A program made the position numbers and the translations under genes. The notes below the pieces were generated by a model. It ran no database searches. It was not told where the DNA came from and saw nothing but the letters and a program-made list of their open reading frames with translations. From Ceratodon purpureus (lineage: Eukaryota > Streptophyta > Bryopsida > Pseudoditrichales > Ditrichaceae), in assembly GCA_014871385.1 (NCBI GenBank), contig CM026425.1:16200637-16264636 (forward strand): a stretch of DNA of 64,000 bases, read 5' to 3'. Shown here in pieces: positions 22,474 through 34,600 of this stretch. Within the stretch, counting starts at the first letter, position 1. Every line of letters starts with the position of its first letter.

Positions 22474-22895
22474 TACTCCCTCCGTATCACTAAAAGACCG
22501 TTGTTTGCTAACAATATTGGATTTAAGGAAAATTCTAAATTTAGAAACAATTTGGCCAAATCTAGAAACAACGATCTTATTTAGAGTATGACCATATTCG
22601 TTATTTTGAGACAATTTCAGAACTTTGAGACTTTTTGCCTACAATTTCAGCAATTGTTTTTAGACAATTTGAACTTTTTTTTGACTTTCTAATTATAGAT
22701 TATCCTCGACTCAAGGATAATCTTCTCATATATAGTCAAAAAGTTTTTGACAAATGTAGAATCAATCAAGAAATCAATGAAAAAGCTATAGTCAAGCATT
22801 AAATTGAGACTTTGAAAAGTCTCAATATAACGAATATGGTCTCTGAGACGGATTTTTTGAGCAAACAACGGTCTTTTAGTGAGACGGAGGAAGTA
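22474..22895. mobile_element. Stowaway-type MITE
   Basis: The element runs from 22476 to 22893 between TA dinucleotides (22474-22475 and 22894-22895). Terminal inverted repeats of 34 bp begin CTCCCTCCGT, the Stowaway signature, and differ at two positions. A second inverted pair lies further in (GACCATATTCGTTAT at about 22590 against its complement at about 22830), and a palindrome of ATTATCCTCGACTCAAGG type lies near 22698-22722. It has no coding capacity and would be mobilised by a Tc1/mariner transposase. Confidence 0.88.
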
Positions 22896-24656
22896 TATTT
22901 TTTATCCACCAAAATAGAAATAATAGTCTTCAATCTAAAAATATCTACTGATGATAATTCTTCATTTTTTAAATAATTCCAAACTAATAATTTTCTATAT
23001 ATACAATAATACAAGCCCTACTAATTGTAAATAAATAAACATAAAGATCAAGTTAGTTTCTAGGAGTTTGATGACAAGGAATTACATTTGAAGAGACATA
23101 TTTTGCAAAGTTTCAAATGAAAATATTCTCTTTTAGAAAGTTGAAAAGTTTTGAGTAAGAAGATTTAAGATTGACATTCTAGTCAATGAGGGTTTTCTTT
23201 TGGGTTTATTAAATAATATGATACTAAATTTGAAGAATTTACTTTAATCTTTAAAGTTCCTTGGTGTTTTTAAAGCGAACATTATTGAAATAAACCTCTA
23301 ATGACAATATGTAATTGGTTTCTAATAGTAATGATTTTATGGAATTTGTAGGAGTAAAATCTTATAATTTCTTTGTGTCCAAAAGTATACACCAGTTTTG
23401 AGAGCAATCCACTATATAAATTTAAAGATTATAAGGTTCAAAGTCACTAATAAATGGTCACATAGACTTGAACATCGACTTACTATGCAAGCTACAGTGT
23501 CTTAGCAACAAAGAAACCATATTCTACAGATTCTATGTCGGCTTTGTTATTAAGAGACTTTGAGAGTTCGCTCATTCCATCTTGCACTCCCTTGTCAGAG
23601 AACGCACGGGACCTCATATCCGCGTTAAGAGCATTTGCACTAGTTGCGGGGCCGAAGAGCGGTTTGGCTCCCGCTGCCACGATGTCTCCCCACCAACACC
23701 CCCCAAAAAGTTTGCTCTATGGAAATTCCACTTAAGTTTCTCAGATCTTAGATTTGCTCCTCTATCAATTCTAATTAGTGGAGATTGAGAATTGAGGATT
23801 GTGGCTGCGACAATTTGCAATTTATCAAAAAACAAAATACTACAGTAGTTTCTAGAGACACGGAAGAGAGGGCTTCTTTTTTCCGTGCCTCCAAAAATTT
23901 ATAGAGCCTTGGGAGGGTCTAGTCATGTTGGTCGAGGATCAAACTCGATAAAGTGTTCCGCAATAGCTTTCTCCATGCAGCCAACCTTGTTGGTGCAAAT
24001 GCTCCAAGTGGAAAATTTACATCTTTAGCGAAAGACTCCTCCAAAATTATAAAAAGATCATCCACGTTTGATCAGCATTTAAATCCTGTTTTTTCACAGG
24101 TAGCACGACAGGCACCTTGGAATGAAGCCAAGTAAGATGAATCATCCATTTGAACATATTCATCCATAAAATTTTCTATTTTAAGGTATTTTCATCCATA
24201 ATTTTCATAAGATTTTGGCAAATTCATCCATTTTTTTCCTCATTTTTCCTAATGTAAGAGGAACCACATACAATTTGAGGTAAGTTTCTGGCAAAAATTT
24301 GCCAGTAATTTAAACACTGCGTATGATTGTTGCTCATGAGAGCAAACATGTAAGTTGCATAGGTAGGGCAAAACAACAAGGTCTTCCAAAACTTGGCCTG
24401 GCCCTTACGACAATCCTAACAAAGGATCTTGGAATGCTTGCTCGAGTGTGGTTGGAGTGCCGCTTGTTCAAAGGTACCCAAGCCTGCAACGTTCGCCCGG
24501 GTCACAGACACTGCATTCAGGCTGAGTATGGGATTTTTTGCCGGTTCTTGGCCAATTCAGCAAAACAGTGACATGAGATGGAACCTCCTACCTCAGGTAG
24601 TTGGAAGTTTCATTGATAATTACTAATTAAGGTTTTGTTTTTGTTTAATCAAAAAT
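22896..24656. other. Intergenic; GC-richer patch at 23.5-23.8 kb
   Basis: Mostly AT-rich. Bases 23520-23800 and 24320-24570 have higher GC and short open frames on both strands with no recognised domain; they look like fragments of old repeats. Confidence 0.3.
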
Positions 24657-24832
24657 TCTTATTTATTATTATTATTATTATTGGGTACATAAGGCGCTTT
24701 TTGTCCCGTGGCATTGCTTCGGGTGGTGAGGCGCATGCAACATCAAGTATTTGTAGCGGGTCGAACATGAGACCTCATGATTGACTCTTGGAAGCTTTAA
24801 GCCCGTCCTCTTGCCTACCTTCATCTGCTAGT
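24657..24832 (-). mobile_element. Probable tRNA-derived SINE
   Basis: Read on the minus strand, an A-box-like TAGGCAAGAGGA (24806-24817) precedes a B box GTTCGACCC (24758-24766), then about 75 bp of body and a (TAA)n tail (24662-24682). This is the layout of a plant tRNA-related SINE. GTTTAA occurs on both sides (24643-24648 and 24831-24836), but it is too short and too distant from the tail to be a convincing target duplication. It abuts the transposon that starts at 24833. Confidence 0.5.
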
Positions 24833-25600
24833 TTAACCCCTAAAGGACAATTTGGCAAAGTGGGACTTTTTTGGAGTATGGGCATGTACTTGCAAATGCA
24901 ATTTTGAACTCAGATTTTATGAAAATTTCAATGAAAGTAGGCCTTGGTGAAAGCTTCGTGTCGGTATTTTTTATTCTAAATTCCGATGTCGGAGTGAAAA
25001 CTGCCCAAAATTACCAAAATCTGTCCAAAGACGAAACTTTGAAATTCCACCAAAATTGAGATTTTGATATTTTTCACAAATAAAATATTTCTATGTATAG
25101 AGAAGGCAATAGAGGATGTTCCCACCGTTCGGATTTTTAATCCAAAATATTTTTATATGCTATTTTTATTGTCAAAAACGGCCTTGGTTTGTGAATTTTA
25201 GTATACCCCCTAGCGGAAAATGATTTTTTTGGCAACCTTCTACAAGTTTTTTGAATATGATAATTTTTGGACATGTAACTTACTCACTTAGAAACAAGAA
25301 AATGGAGAGACTCATTCCATATCTACTTTAAAAAATGGGCCTTCAAAACTCTGTTGTTCCCTTTTTGCGCAGGGAAAAAAAACTTGTTTTTCAACTTTGA
25401 ACGTTATGATCTTGCAATTGGTGAGGGTGAAGAATGAGTGTGTGAGATTTGGTGGACATGTAGACATAGAAGTTAGCTACAAGATCTGACGCTTAGATTT
25501 ACTAATTAAGACATCAAGTTTGCAAAATCCACCTTACTTTGAAGAGGGGCTGTTTTCAGGGAGTTTTGATGAAAAGTACCCTCAGAACTTTAGGGGTTAA
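24833..25600. mobile_element. Non-autonomous element with TTAACCCCTAAAG ends (A)
   Basis: TTAACCCCTAAAG (24833-24845) and its exact complement (25588-25600) bound 768 bp without coding capacity. The same ends bound the neighbour at 25746-26681 and, in variant form, the short element at 43336-43577. Target duplication cannot be separated from the ends; TTA/TAA is possible. Confidence 0.6.
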
Positions 25601-25745
25601 GGTCATTTTAAACCGTAATCTCCTCTTTTGACGAGGAGATATCCTTTGCTTGGCAATTATCTGCTTGGCAATTATCTGTTCCTTCTTCACAACATGCAAT
25701 AAAGTTTAGTTTGCTTGTGACCAAAAGAAAGAAACAAACCGACTA

Positions 25746-26681
25746 TTAACCTCTAAAGGTCCAAGGTGTTTTGGCACTTCAAAAAGTGAAAACTAAAGAT
25801 TTTGACCACCGTATGGAAATTGATGTATGTTTCCAATAAAATTTCCTTTATAGGTATTTTCAACCGTAAGATCTTCAACTTAACTACTTGCACTAACACC
25901 ATGTCAAATTTCTATTCTTGGATCTTTACCATTTGTGAGATTATAGCGTTCAAAGTTTACTGGTTTTTGTTTTTGGCTTTCTTCAAAAGGCATAGTCTAA
26001 ATGGTGCCAAAGGAGACTTGATGATTGTTACTCCAAACATTTTGCTCATATTTTTTTCCAGGTAGGTAGCTAAGTTGGGCACCTCCATGCAAAATTTTGA
26101 AGACTTATTTTGATTTTTTGGCCTTCATGCAAATTATTTTCCAAAAGCAGGTACAAAATTGTCAATATGGTAAAACTTAAATAACATTAAATTTTTTTGA
26201 TTTGGAAAAAAAGTAAACGGTGAAAAGTTACATCTAGGAGTTTGTAAATTTTGGAAGAAAAAAAAAATTGAAAAATTCCTGAATCTCAAATTTTGACAAT
26301 TTTTGAAAGGAAAAATTGTAAAATTACTGAAAACTTTGAAGCTTGTTTATGTAATTTTTGGAGGCTGCCCTTGTAAAATTGGTAAACTTTTTTGCTTGGG
26401 TCACTTTGGATTTTGAGTAATGATTTGGTTATGAACATACTTTAAATTTTTTTTTTGAAAAAAACCGAATTTTAAACTGCCCGTTTTGGACTTGAAACCC
26501 AAATTTTCTAGATGAAGGTTGTAAAATTGGAATTTGACTTTGAAAATTTTACCACGTACACCATGCGGTAAAGGGAACATCCAATAAAAATATTAAGAAA
26601 AAATATTGCTTTTAACCTTTTCAACTAGGCTGCCCGAAATAGCAAAATCCAAATCGGGTTTCTTGGACCTTTAGGGGTTAA
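25746..26681. mobile_element. Non-autonomous element with TTAACCYCTAAAGG ends (B)
   Basis: Terminal inverted repeats of 20 bp, TTAACCTCTAAAGGTCCAAG (25746-25765) and the complement at 26662-26681 with one mismatch, bound 936 bp. There is no transposase frame. Only 145 bp separate it from element A, and the two differ internally, so they are family members rather than a duplication. Confidence 0.65.
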
Positions 26682-26739
26682 AACAATTATCACTCTAAAT
26701 CCTAAATTATGTCTTAAAGACCGTTAAAGATTATATATT

Positions 26740-26965
26740 ATGATCATATTTGTTATATTGAGATCTTCCAATGCTAATTCATTTAAAAATATAATAAATG
26801 AAACAAAAACTAAATAATATCCAAATAGTGATCCTTTAATGAAAGTCTAAAAGTTGGTGTTGTTATTTATTTATAATTTCTCTAACAAAGAACTAAAGTG
26901 ATTTATCCTTGAGTTGAGGATAAAAATAAGATTGCAAGAAGTCTCAATATAACAAATATGATCAT
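26740..26965. mobile_element. Degenerate relative of the Stowaway MITE
   Basis: Inverted arms of about 28 bp (26740-26768 and 26938-26965) match the inner arms of the MITE at 22474-22895. It also has the central GAGTTGAGGATAA palindrome, here near 26910. The CTCCCTCCGT ends are gone; a remnant AAAGACCGTTAAAG lies near 26715. Confidence 0.5.
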
Positions 26966-28263
26966 TATATCTAAATTCAAAACAATGTGGATTTTTTTAA
27001 AGTTACATAGAACTTGACCATGTTTTAACTTCACTTTTAAAAGAGTGTGGAAGATAACATTATCTAATTTGTTTGATATTTCTAATCAAAGAAACACACA
27101 TTGATAGAAGGTTTTTAATTAATCATGTACATTGTGTCAAGTAATGTGGCTTAAATCAAGTAAAATTAGAAGAGTAGAACTATGATCTAGTTTGTACACG
27201 ATTCTAAAAGAATTTGCATCCTTTTCATTAAAAGTACATTTTACCATAAATAACAAATATTGTGTCAGTTTTTGTTTGCATTGAGCGAAAATTAGAGGCA
27301 TGGAAACAGGTTCAGAGAAATTCTTTCTTGATCAAAACACAATTTTATACACAGTGCATCTTCTGTCCAACACAACACCCAGATGTGGATCAAATTTACT
27401 ACTTTTTTCAAATTTTGTTGGGAAATCCTTTAAAAGACCCAAAAGCTCTTATTTGTACTGAAAGGTACTGCATAGTACAACATCGAAATCCCATAGTAAA
27501 AAGCTCATGCAACCAGTATTGGGCTAGTATCAGCCCACAAACACTAGCATATCTCTGGCCAGCTTCGCTATGGCTGCATGAGAGTTCACAACAATAGCAT
27601 AGTGGTTTTCGAAGAGTGACATAAACAGGTCCGATTAAAGAGGCATGACACCATGACCTTGCACATCACATCAGTGAAATTCACTAATGCTGCAAGTTCT
27701 GAGGTCTCCGAAGGTAAGGGACGTGCTCAAAACTTCAAGGTGCTGCTCTGGTGAGACAGAAGTGGTTGGCTAAAAACTCAGCACCAATATCAAGAGGAAT
27801 AGTCTCAGGGAAGAGTCAGATTACTATCAGAAGGATACTGGTAAAGGTATACTGTGTGAACGCTGGGGAATTAGAAAAGACTTAAGCACATGCCAGTCAC
27901 ACTTGGGAAATCTACAACGCGTTTAGGCACTACTTGAGGTGCGCCATTGGTTTGAGCTCCCCTATTGCTTTGAGCTGCCACATTGTTTTAACAAACGGTA
28001 ATCTAAGATTATCAAAATACTAAAGGGGCCAATACTGCGCATCGTTCAATGAAAGTTTAAGCATGTCCAACAATCTATATAATAAATGCAATTCCCCTTG
28101 GATAGAGCAAGGCAATATCAGAGATACCAGAAAGCCACGTTTCGTGGTAAAGAAACCTTAACATTAAGCCTCGGAATTTGGTATTATAAAATGTTGTTTA
28201 CGCCAGGTATGACCTCAAATGCAGAGAAAGCGGCAAGTAGTAAGAGCTCACCTGCTTTTGATC
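26966..28263. other. Intergenic, no gene recognised
   Basis: A 111-codon frame (27262-27597, +) has no domain and no good start. The rest is unremarkable. Confidence 0.3.
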
Positions 28264-28674
28264 TCAAAAGTACGAAGAAAACGCGTTTTTGATCTTCTGA
28301 TAGAAGTTTTTTGAAGCACCATTGCCTACAGCTGACGTTTTGATGCCTGGAGCTGGAGCAGGGTTGGCTAGAGCTGAAGTCCTTCTCGATGCCCTCGGTA
28401 CTCTCTCCAAAAAATAAGAGTTATTGGCACTACGCATGATTTTTATCTCCGAGTATTCCATACAATCATCACTGCTTATACTAGAATCCAACTGAGTCAT
28501 GTCGGGCATTATCATGAAGACATAATCGCGATAAGTTGCATTAGGATCCAAACTTATCACATGCGACTCGTCGTTGCAGAGTTTTGCAACCACCTTGTAG
28601 ACGCTTACATTTCCCTCTTGCAGATATATTTCGCCACCTGTCTTGTTGATCACCTTCGTCTTGACCTTTCCCAT
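28264..28674 (-). CDS. Small plant protein, DUF7748-like
   Basis: Single-exon frame of 136 aa starting MGKVKTKVINKTGGEIYLQE. The pattern of an N-terminal INKTG strand, central DPNATYRDY and a later SSDDCMEYSEI resembles the small plant family I know as DUF7748, whose function is unknown. A low-complexity Ala/Pro linker and a basic-aromatic tail follow (about residues 92-136). The ATG lies only 50 nt after the stop of the membrane-protein gene on the same strand. A GT-AG interval of 62 nt (28741-28680, minus strand) would remove that stop and fuse the two frames exactly in phase. It could therefore be a separate gene, a second cistron or the last exon of the upstream gene. Confidence 0.65.
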   Translation of the reverse strand: MGKVKTKVINKTGGEIYLQEGNVSVYKVVAKLCNDESHVISLDPNATYRDYVFMIMPDMTQLDSSISSDDCMEYSEIKIMRSANNSYFLERVPRASRRTSALANPAPAPGIKTSAVGNGASKNFYQKIKNAFSSYF

Positions 28675-28724
28675 CGCTTCTCCGGATCAAAATTCCAGAA
28701 AAACGTTCTCACCAATGTCTTGGA

Positions 28725-29963
28725 TCACTTGGTCTTGCCACTATATGGAGCAGGATCTGAATGGCACAGTATTCTCCAATGCGACAGTGCAAAAGCCACC
28801 ATAAATAGGACAAGAGTAAGTTGAACGAGAAAGGTATACTTATCAGGGTATATAATTTTAGCTAGATAAGTGAACCAGTTCTCCTCCTTCGATTTCGATT
28901 CGAGCTCCAAGTTCACCAACCCGTCCTCGCAATGCTCGATGAACCTAAATTTCTTTCCTAACCTTCTTAAGTAAGTTTCTCTAGCCACGATCACCTGCGC
29001 CCACGAAAATACGGCAGAGTAACTCATTAACCAGTATTAATACAAATAATGAACACATGCTTACGCCGTCACTAAGATGTGCAGTTACCGCTGCTTAGAA
29101 CCATACCGCTGGAAATACAACGTGATCTACCGTTATGGACTCCAGATCATTCAACGAGTCTTGAGATATTCTGGATTTCATTACAACAGCCTAAATGTAC
29201 AGCAGTTCGTTGCAGTGACATCGTATTGCAGTTCAGATGTGAAGTATTCTTTGCAGTACGAAGTGTATCGGCAGGAATTATGAAGGACCGACAAGTGCTC
29301 ACAACTGAATAAATTTTCAGGTTTTAACTAAGAAGCGCACACAAAAGAATAGTACCATACCCTGAGAGATGCTTCTTCCGCGAGGATCGTCTTATCCAAG
29401 GCCGATATGGTATCCAACTTCTGCCGAACTCCAGCGAGAGTGACAATAGAGGCAAGCCCAGACAAAACGATTGGACACCAAAGGTTGTTACAATGCAGTA
29501 AGTTGGACTGCGACACAGCCGTAAGCACCACACCTTGAAACACACTAAAAAACCCAATCAGCTGATAGACTTCGTTCCTCAAGTTGCCACTCCGCTTCTT
29601 CTTCCGCTCTACCTTGGCGGTGAGCAACTTCCCCTTCCTCTCCCAATCTTCGAGCGCCTTCTTATGCAACTCGTTCTTTTCGATCCACAGGAGGTTCTTC
29701 AACTCATAGTAGGGTTGAGGGAACACTGTCCTAGCAACCTCCTGTGCCCGTTCCTCCGGTGTCTTTGAAAGATCGTTTAGCAGTCCCCGGCGCTTCTGGT
29801 CTCGACCTTGGAAAGCCTTAACCTTCGGATCCTCGGAATTACTTGGAGCCTCTCCTGCCCGTTCCACCAGAGCTTCCAGCTCCTGATCATCGAGCTGCGC
29901 TTCCAGGTCCCCAACCGAGACATTTGAATCATGTTCCCAAGTTGCAAGACGAGCTGTACTCAT
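28725..29963 (-). CDS. Uncharacterised plant membrane protein, 3 TM segments
   Basis: Exons 29963-29361 and 28994-28725 (GT-AG intron, phase 0) give 290 aa. The N-terminal 70 residues are acidic and polar. Residues about 85-135 are a charged, probably helical region (FPQPYYELKNLLWIEKNELH, then a basic KVERKKKR run). Two membrane segments follow (about 142-192), then a short charged loop, RETYLRRLGKKFRF, and a third hydrophobic segment near 253-275. The family is plant-specific to my knowledge and has no assigned role. The ATG at 29963 is the first in frame and gives a sensible N-terminus. It is followed closely by the DUF7748-like ORF. Confidence 0.75.
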
Positions 29964-31649
29964 GTCAAAGGCCGTAAACCGACAACGTTAGCGACGACGA
30001 CCAGTTCGCTCACACACGCTAAGGGACTCGTAACACTGCGCCTTGGAGCCTGATTCGTGGAATGGAGAAATTGTAGGTGGTGCAGACACATCTTGGCTTC
30101 GTGGAATGGAACAAAGTTGACTTCCAGGAACACGCGTTGCGGATGTACAGACACCCTGGGAACACAGCTCACCACCACCGGAGGATTCACTACGTGAGAG
30201 ACTTGAGAGTGAATCCGGTTGACGATACTTAATCACAGTTCGAAAATAGCTTAATTGGTATACAGTAAACACAACTGGCACCCGTTGAGAAGGTATCTAC
30301 ATAACTCACGCAATGCCACTGCTGAGCGAGAGATTACGCGTCGTCCTCGACCGCATGTCTCGGCAAGGGGATACTGTAAGGTATACACACCTATAACCGA
30401 TAAGTTAAGCATTTCAGCATAGTATACCTTGAGTTATCAAGGAGTTATTTTTTGAGCATACGAAGATAAGGTTCATGAAGAAGGAGCCTTTTTTCAAAAT
30501 TAATTAAGTAAAATTAGAATTTCCACAAATTTTTTTGTTCAAAAGTTGGTGAGAACCCATAACCAACATATAGCCTCACCCATAACCGACAACAACAAGA
30601 GTTGTGAACAAACATAAAACTATTTATTTCCGTAACGGTCATAGAGACATCCTATTGGAGGACGCATCTTCAATCTCCTGTTCCTCAATTATTGGTTTTT
30701 GGTTTTCTAATTTATAGCAACCAGGAAGTCTACTTATCTGCGATGGGTGTGTTATCGGTTATGAGTATGTATACCTCATTAAGTGACTCAGAGAGAACAG
30801 TTGAGATTTTTATTTTATTTTTTATTTTTTATTTTTTAATTTTAATTTTAAATTTTTTTGAAGCGAACGAACGAAATTCATTGCAAGGGAAAAGTACACA
30901 CCCTCATCGGGCAACGGTTGAGATGTTCGACACGGCTGCCAACTTCCCGGTACCCTGAGGTCACTTGAGCGAAGTCTCTCTCCAAGGATACGTACGAGGA
31001 GTGGGCTGACGACATAGGAAAATAGCGGGCTTGTTTGCACTCTCTATAGCACAGAGCTCTCACAAATCCAGCTCAAAGTTGTGGGTCGCGGCAGATTACG
31101 ATCACCTTTGAATTATCCTATCTACACTTTTATGCCACCCTTCGTGCAGAAACATGTCGATCCGAAAGAAACATACCGGTAAGCAGCAGATAACTTTCTG
31201 GTATACAGCAGGGAACTCTCTGATATGCAGCAGAGCTGGTGCTTTTGTCTGTAATACAACAAGACCACCTTCTCTTGGGGTCTTGTACTGAAGCTATAAA
31301 ACCGGAACAGTTCGAGTTATGCGATTGAAGTGACGAGTAATCTTTAAATCCATTCACGTAACTTCGTTCCAAAGAATAGTGCATGTCATTCGATAACCCC
31401 AGAATAGTAGCGGTTCCGTTTGACATCGTAATGAGGAGAAACACGGGACGCTCGATTCCGCAGACTGCACAGGCTAGCTTCATGCCACTAAGCAACAATT
31501 CATATTCATTTTAATACATTCGTGATTAGCACCAAGAACCGCCATCGTGATCATACACGTCCTCTTTGCTGCCAAGGCTTAATTCTGCTGTGTGCTCTTC
31601 ACCCACCTACGTTTTCTCCTTCCCGTATCCGAAAAGGCGTCGATCCTAG
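29964..31649. other. Intergenic between two minus-strand genes
   Basis: Bases 29964-30300 are the likely 5' leader and promoter of the membrane-protein gene. Bases 31100-31649 are the likely 3' UTR of the pfkB gene. A T-rich low-complexity run lies at 30808-30860. The 122-codon frame at 31130-31498 (-) shows no domain. Confidence 0.35.
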
Positions 31650-34600
31650 TTAGAAGAAAATTTGTTTGGCTAGTGGCTGGAGGAGCTCAAGACGAAGTTG
31701 GGCCGGACCCCGCCATTCGGAGACTCGAGGTGGAGGAATGCCTTCGTACTCCAACACTGCAATCAGGTTGCGAGTTCAATAAGCAGAAATCCCCAAACAC
31801 ACCAACATCATAATGCATAGAATGAGTTCCGCTGCTCATTAAAACCTTTAAAAGTGGGATTCTCTCTCCTGGAATATGAAGCCCTACTTTTTCTGCTCAT
31901 ATTGAGTTCCAATTGACACCTACAGAGACATAAATTATAGACAAACTGTGAATACTTAAAGAGTAGTAGCATGCACAAAATCGAAAGATACAAAGCTCAC
32001 AGAGGAATCTGAGACTTGTGGTAAGCGGCTTACTGAAGCTAGCTGAAACACTTCCCCACAAAGCTGCCGTCAATAAATTTCTTGTCTTGTACCATCCTGC
32101 TAGAAAGCCACCACAGAACGTGTTGCCACATCCTGTGGGGTCAATAGCATCCTTCACGTCCATTCCTTCAAGACTAAAGTTTTGAACTTTCGACTTGCCC
32201 TTCTTCTTTCCACCTCCAAAGACTACTGTGTGAAATGCTGGAACATCCCAAGTCTCTTTGGAATCCGATCTGTCAAATCAAAACTCCATAAACCAGTTTG
32301 AATTCGATAATATAATAGTTGGATGTTCGGAGGAAATACCAATTATCTTCAGGCTGACGGTATGAACTACAGAATCTAGACCAAATTTCAATTGCAAGAA
32401 CATAATTCAATGGACAAATTATCCCCACTCAAGTGCTTACCTGTGAACAATGCAGCCTTGGTCTCCCCGTCGTAGGACAACAATCTGTGAAATAAATGTG
32501 GCTCCGATCAAAAGTTCTTTTGGGAAAGACACTCCAGCTTATACCAAAAAAATGATGTAGCCCAACTACCAGACACGACTATCACAAGATCACATGGAGT
32601 GACCCGAACTAGATTGTCCCATAAAACCGTGTGAAATAATCAATTGCGTTCCCTTCAACAGATTTTCGCAAAAATCACTGCCGAAAAGGAGAGAAAATGA
32701 AAGACAAACACTTAATTTTTGTTCAAAGCAGAAACGGCTCTTGCAATACCAAGTTTCATAGGCTATTACCTCGGCACCCAGTTCAGACAGCCGCTCAATC
32801 ATTTCGAGAGGTGGCCCAGGTCCAACTAGAGAAGCAGCCTCTCTCTCGTTTGGGGAGAATATGTGGCCTGTCGAAACCAAGGCCCTGTGAAAAAAATTAT
32901 AAATAAATAATTGTTACTTCCTTTAATTCGACATCTCTTTTCGTAAAAATAAGTCAGCTTGACTGCAGGCAACGTTTCCATCAAACTTCAAATGAAAATA
33001 AATACATAATATATCAATTTAGGAGGAATTGTGCAATGTGGATTAGCGGAACCCAGGAACATCCGGGAAATAAAACATTCAGAAAAACTATTTTGCAACC
33101 AGAGATCCCTTAATGATATCAACAGTGGAGGCCAGTGAACGATAGGCAGCCCAGAACAGAGTAACAATTCGTGCACACATGAGTCTCTGAGGTTGGGTTC
33201 AACAATTCGACACTGGTGCAGAGATCAATGGAGAAGACTGCCAAGAGGAGAGTTGCAAAAGATAGCAACTGAACGATGTTCATTGGGACTAGATTCTACT
33301 TGTTGAACCGAGGATAGAGAGGTAAAGAGTTCATACTGGAGGTCGGAACGGGGGACGACTTCTTCGGCGTGTGTGTAGACTTCAACGCTGACAACTTCTG
33401 CACCTGAATTTCTCATCGCTCGAAGAAAGGGAATGTCAAGTCCACTGGGGTGCACTCCGGCATGATACGTCTTTGCCTTTCTAGAGTCCACCACAAGCAA
33501 ACGGAAGCATACGTAAGCAGACAATCTAATCGAAATTATGGTTGGTGAAACCTCAACAGAACGAAGACTAACACAAAATTAGATGCTAGACTTCCAACAA
33601 ACAAAATAGGTTGACATAAGGGAACACCTGGAAATCCATCTCCACTACAGTAACAGAAGTTAAGTGCTATGCCTCACAAGCCAAGGTCTGCATATATAGG
33701 ACTTCTTTCAGGGTTGCTGTTATGTAATGGGAAGAGAGTTTACTGGTATAGTGGAGGGAGCACATTCATTTCCGGCCGCAGCATTCCCCACACTTCCTCA
33801 CCCACAGGTACTCTCCATACCTGTTACATGATGCAGACACAAATTGAAGATATCTTACAAGATACCTTGCATAGAAAGAACTTACAATATAAATGAATTG
33901 CTGTAAAACAAAAACGGCATGCATACCTCTACACGTCTACCATCCTCCTCCAGCACCTGAACTCGGTAGATCCATCCAAAAGTTAATTGTCGTCAGTTAT
34001 AGTTTTGATATCTGACTTGTTTGTCTAAAATTGCTTAGGTTAGTCTTAGCAAAACTAGAAACCTCAGATACAGTCTATAAAAAGTTTCACCAGTCTTTAG
34101 AAAACGTGGCTGTTGCATAAACTCTTTGTTTGGATAATTCGGTTACCGATAATACGGTTGCCAATAATATACATATAAATATAATATAACTTAACTAATA
34201 AAGAGTTCCGGGTTCAAAACCTGGCAGCCACACCACCAACTTTTTCTTTTTCTTTTTACATTGCATCATTTTTTACTTTTGATCCAAAACTATCAATCTC
34301 ACCATTTGATCAGCAATGTGAGAAGATAGTGAGGAATGCACCTGACCTGCCACGCTCTTAGAGTAGCAAATGGCCATACTATAAGACCGCCTGTATCAAC
34401 CCCTGTTGTTTCAAGCCAGTCCTTACATGACTCTGGAAAGTCCGCACCTACCCCTGATGCTAGCCCCACTCTGCAGCAGCAGTTAAGAGTCAAGTACGAT
34501 TTTTATTAACTCTACCTCTCACTGATTTAGTGAAATGCATATCACTGATCCAGATAGGATACTACTACATCACTTTTCTTAAACTATCTTAAATCTTAAA

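Noticed and set aside
29960-30281. Minus-strand frames upstream of the membrane-protein gene
   Set aside because: They lie in the expected 5' leader and have no recognisable product.
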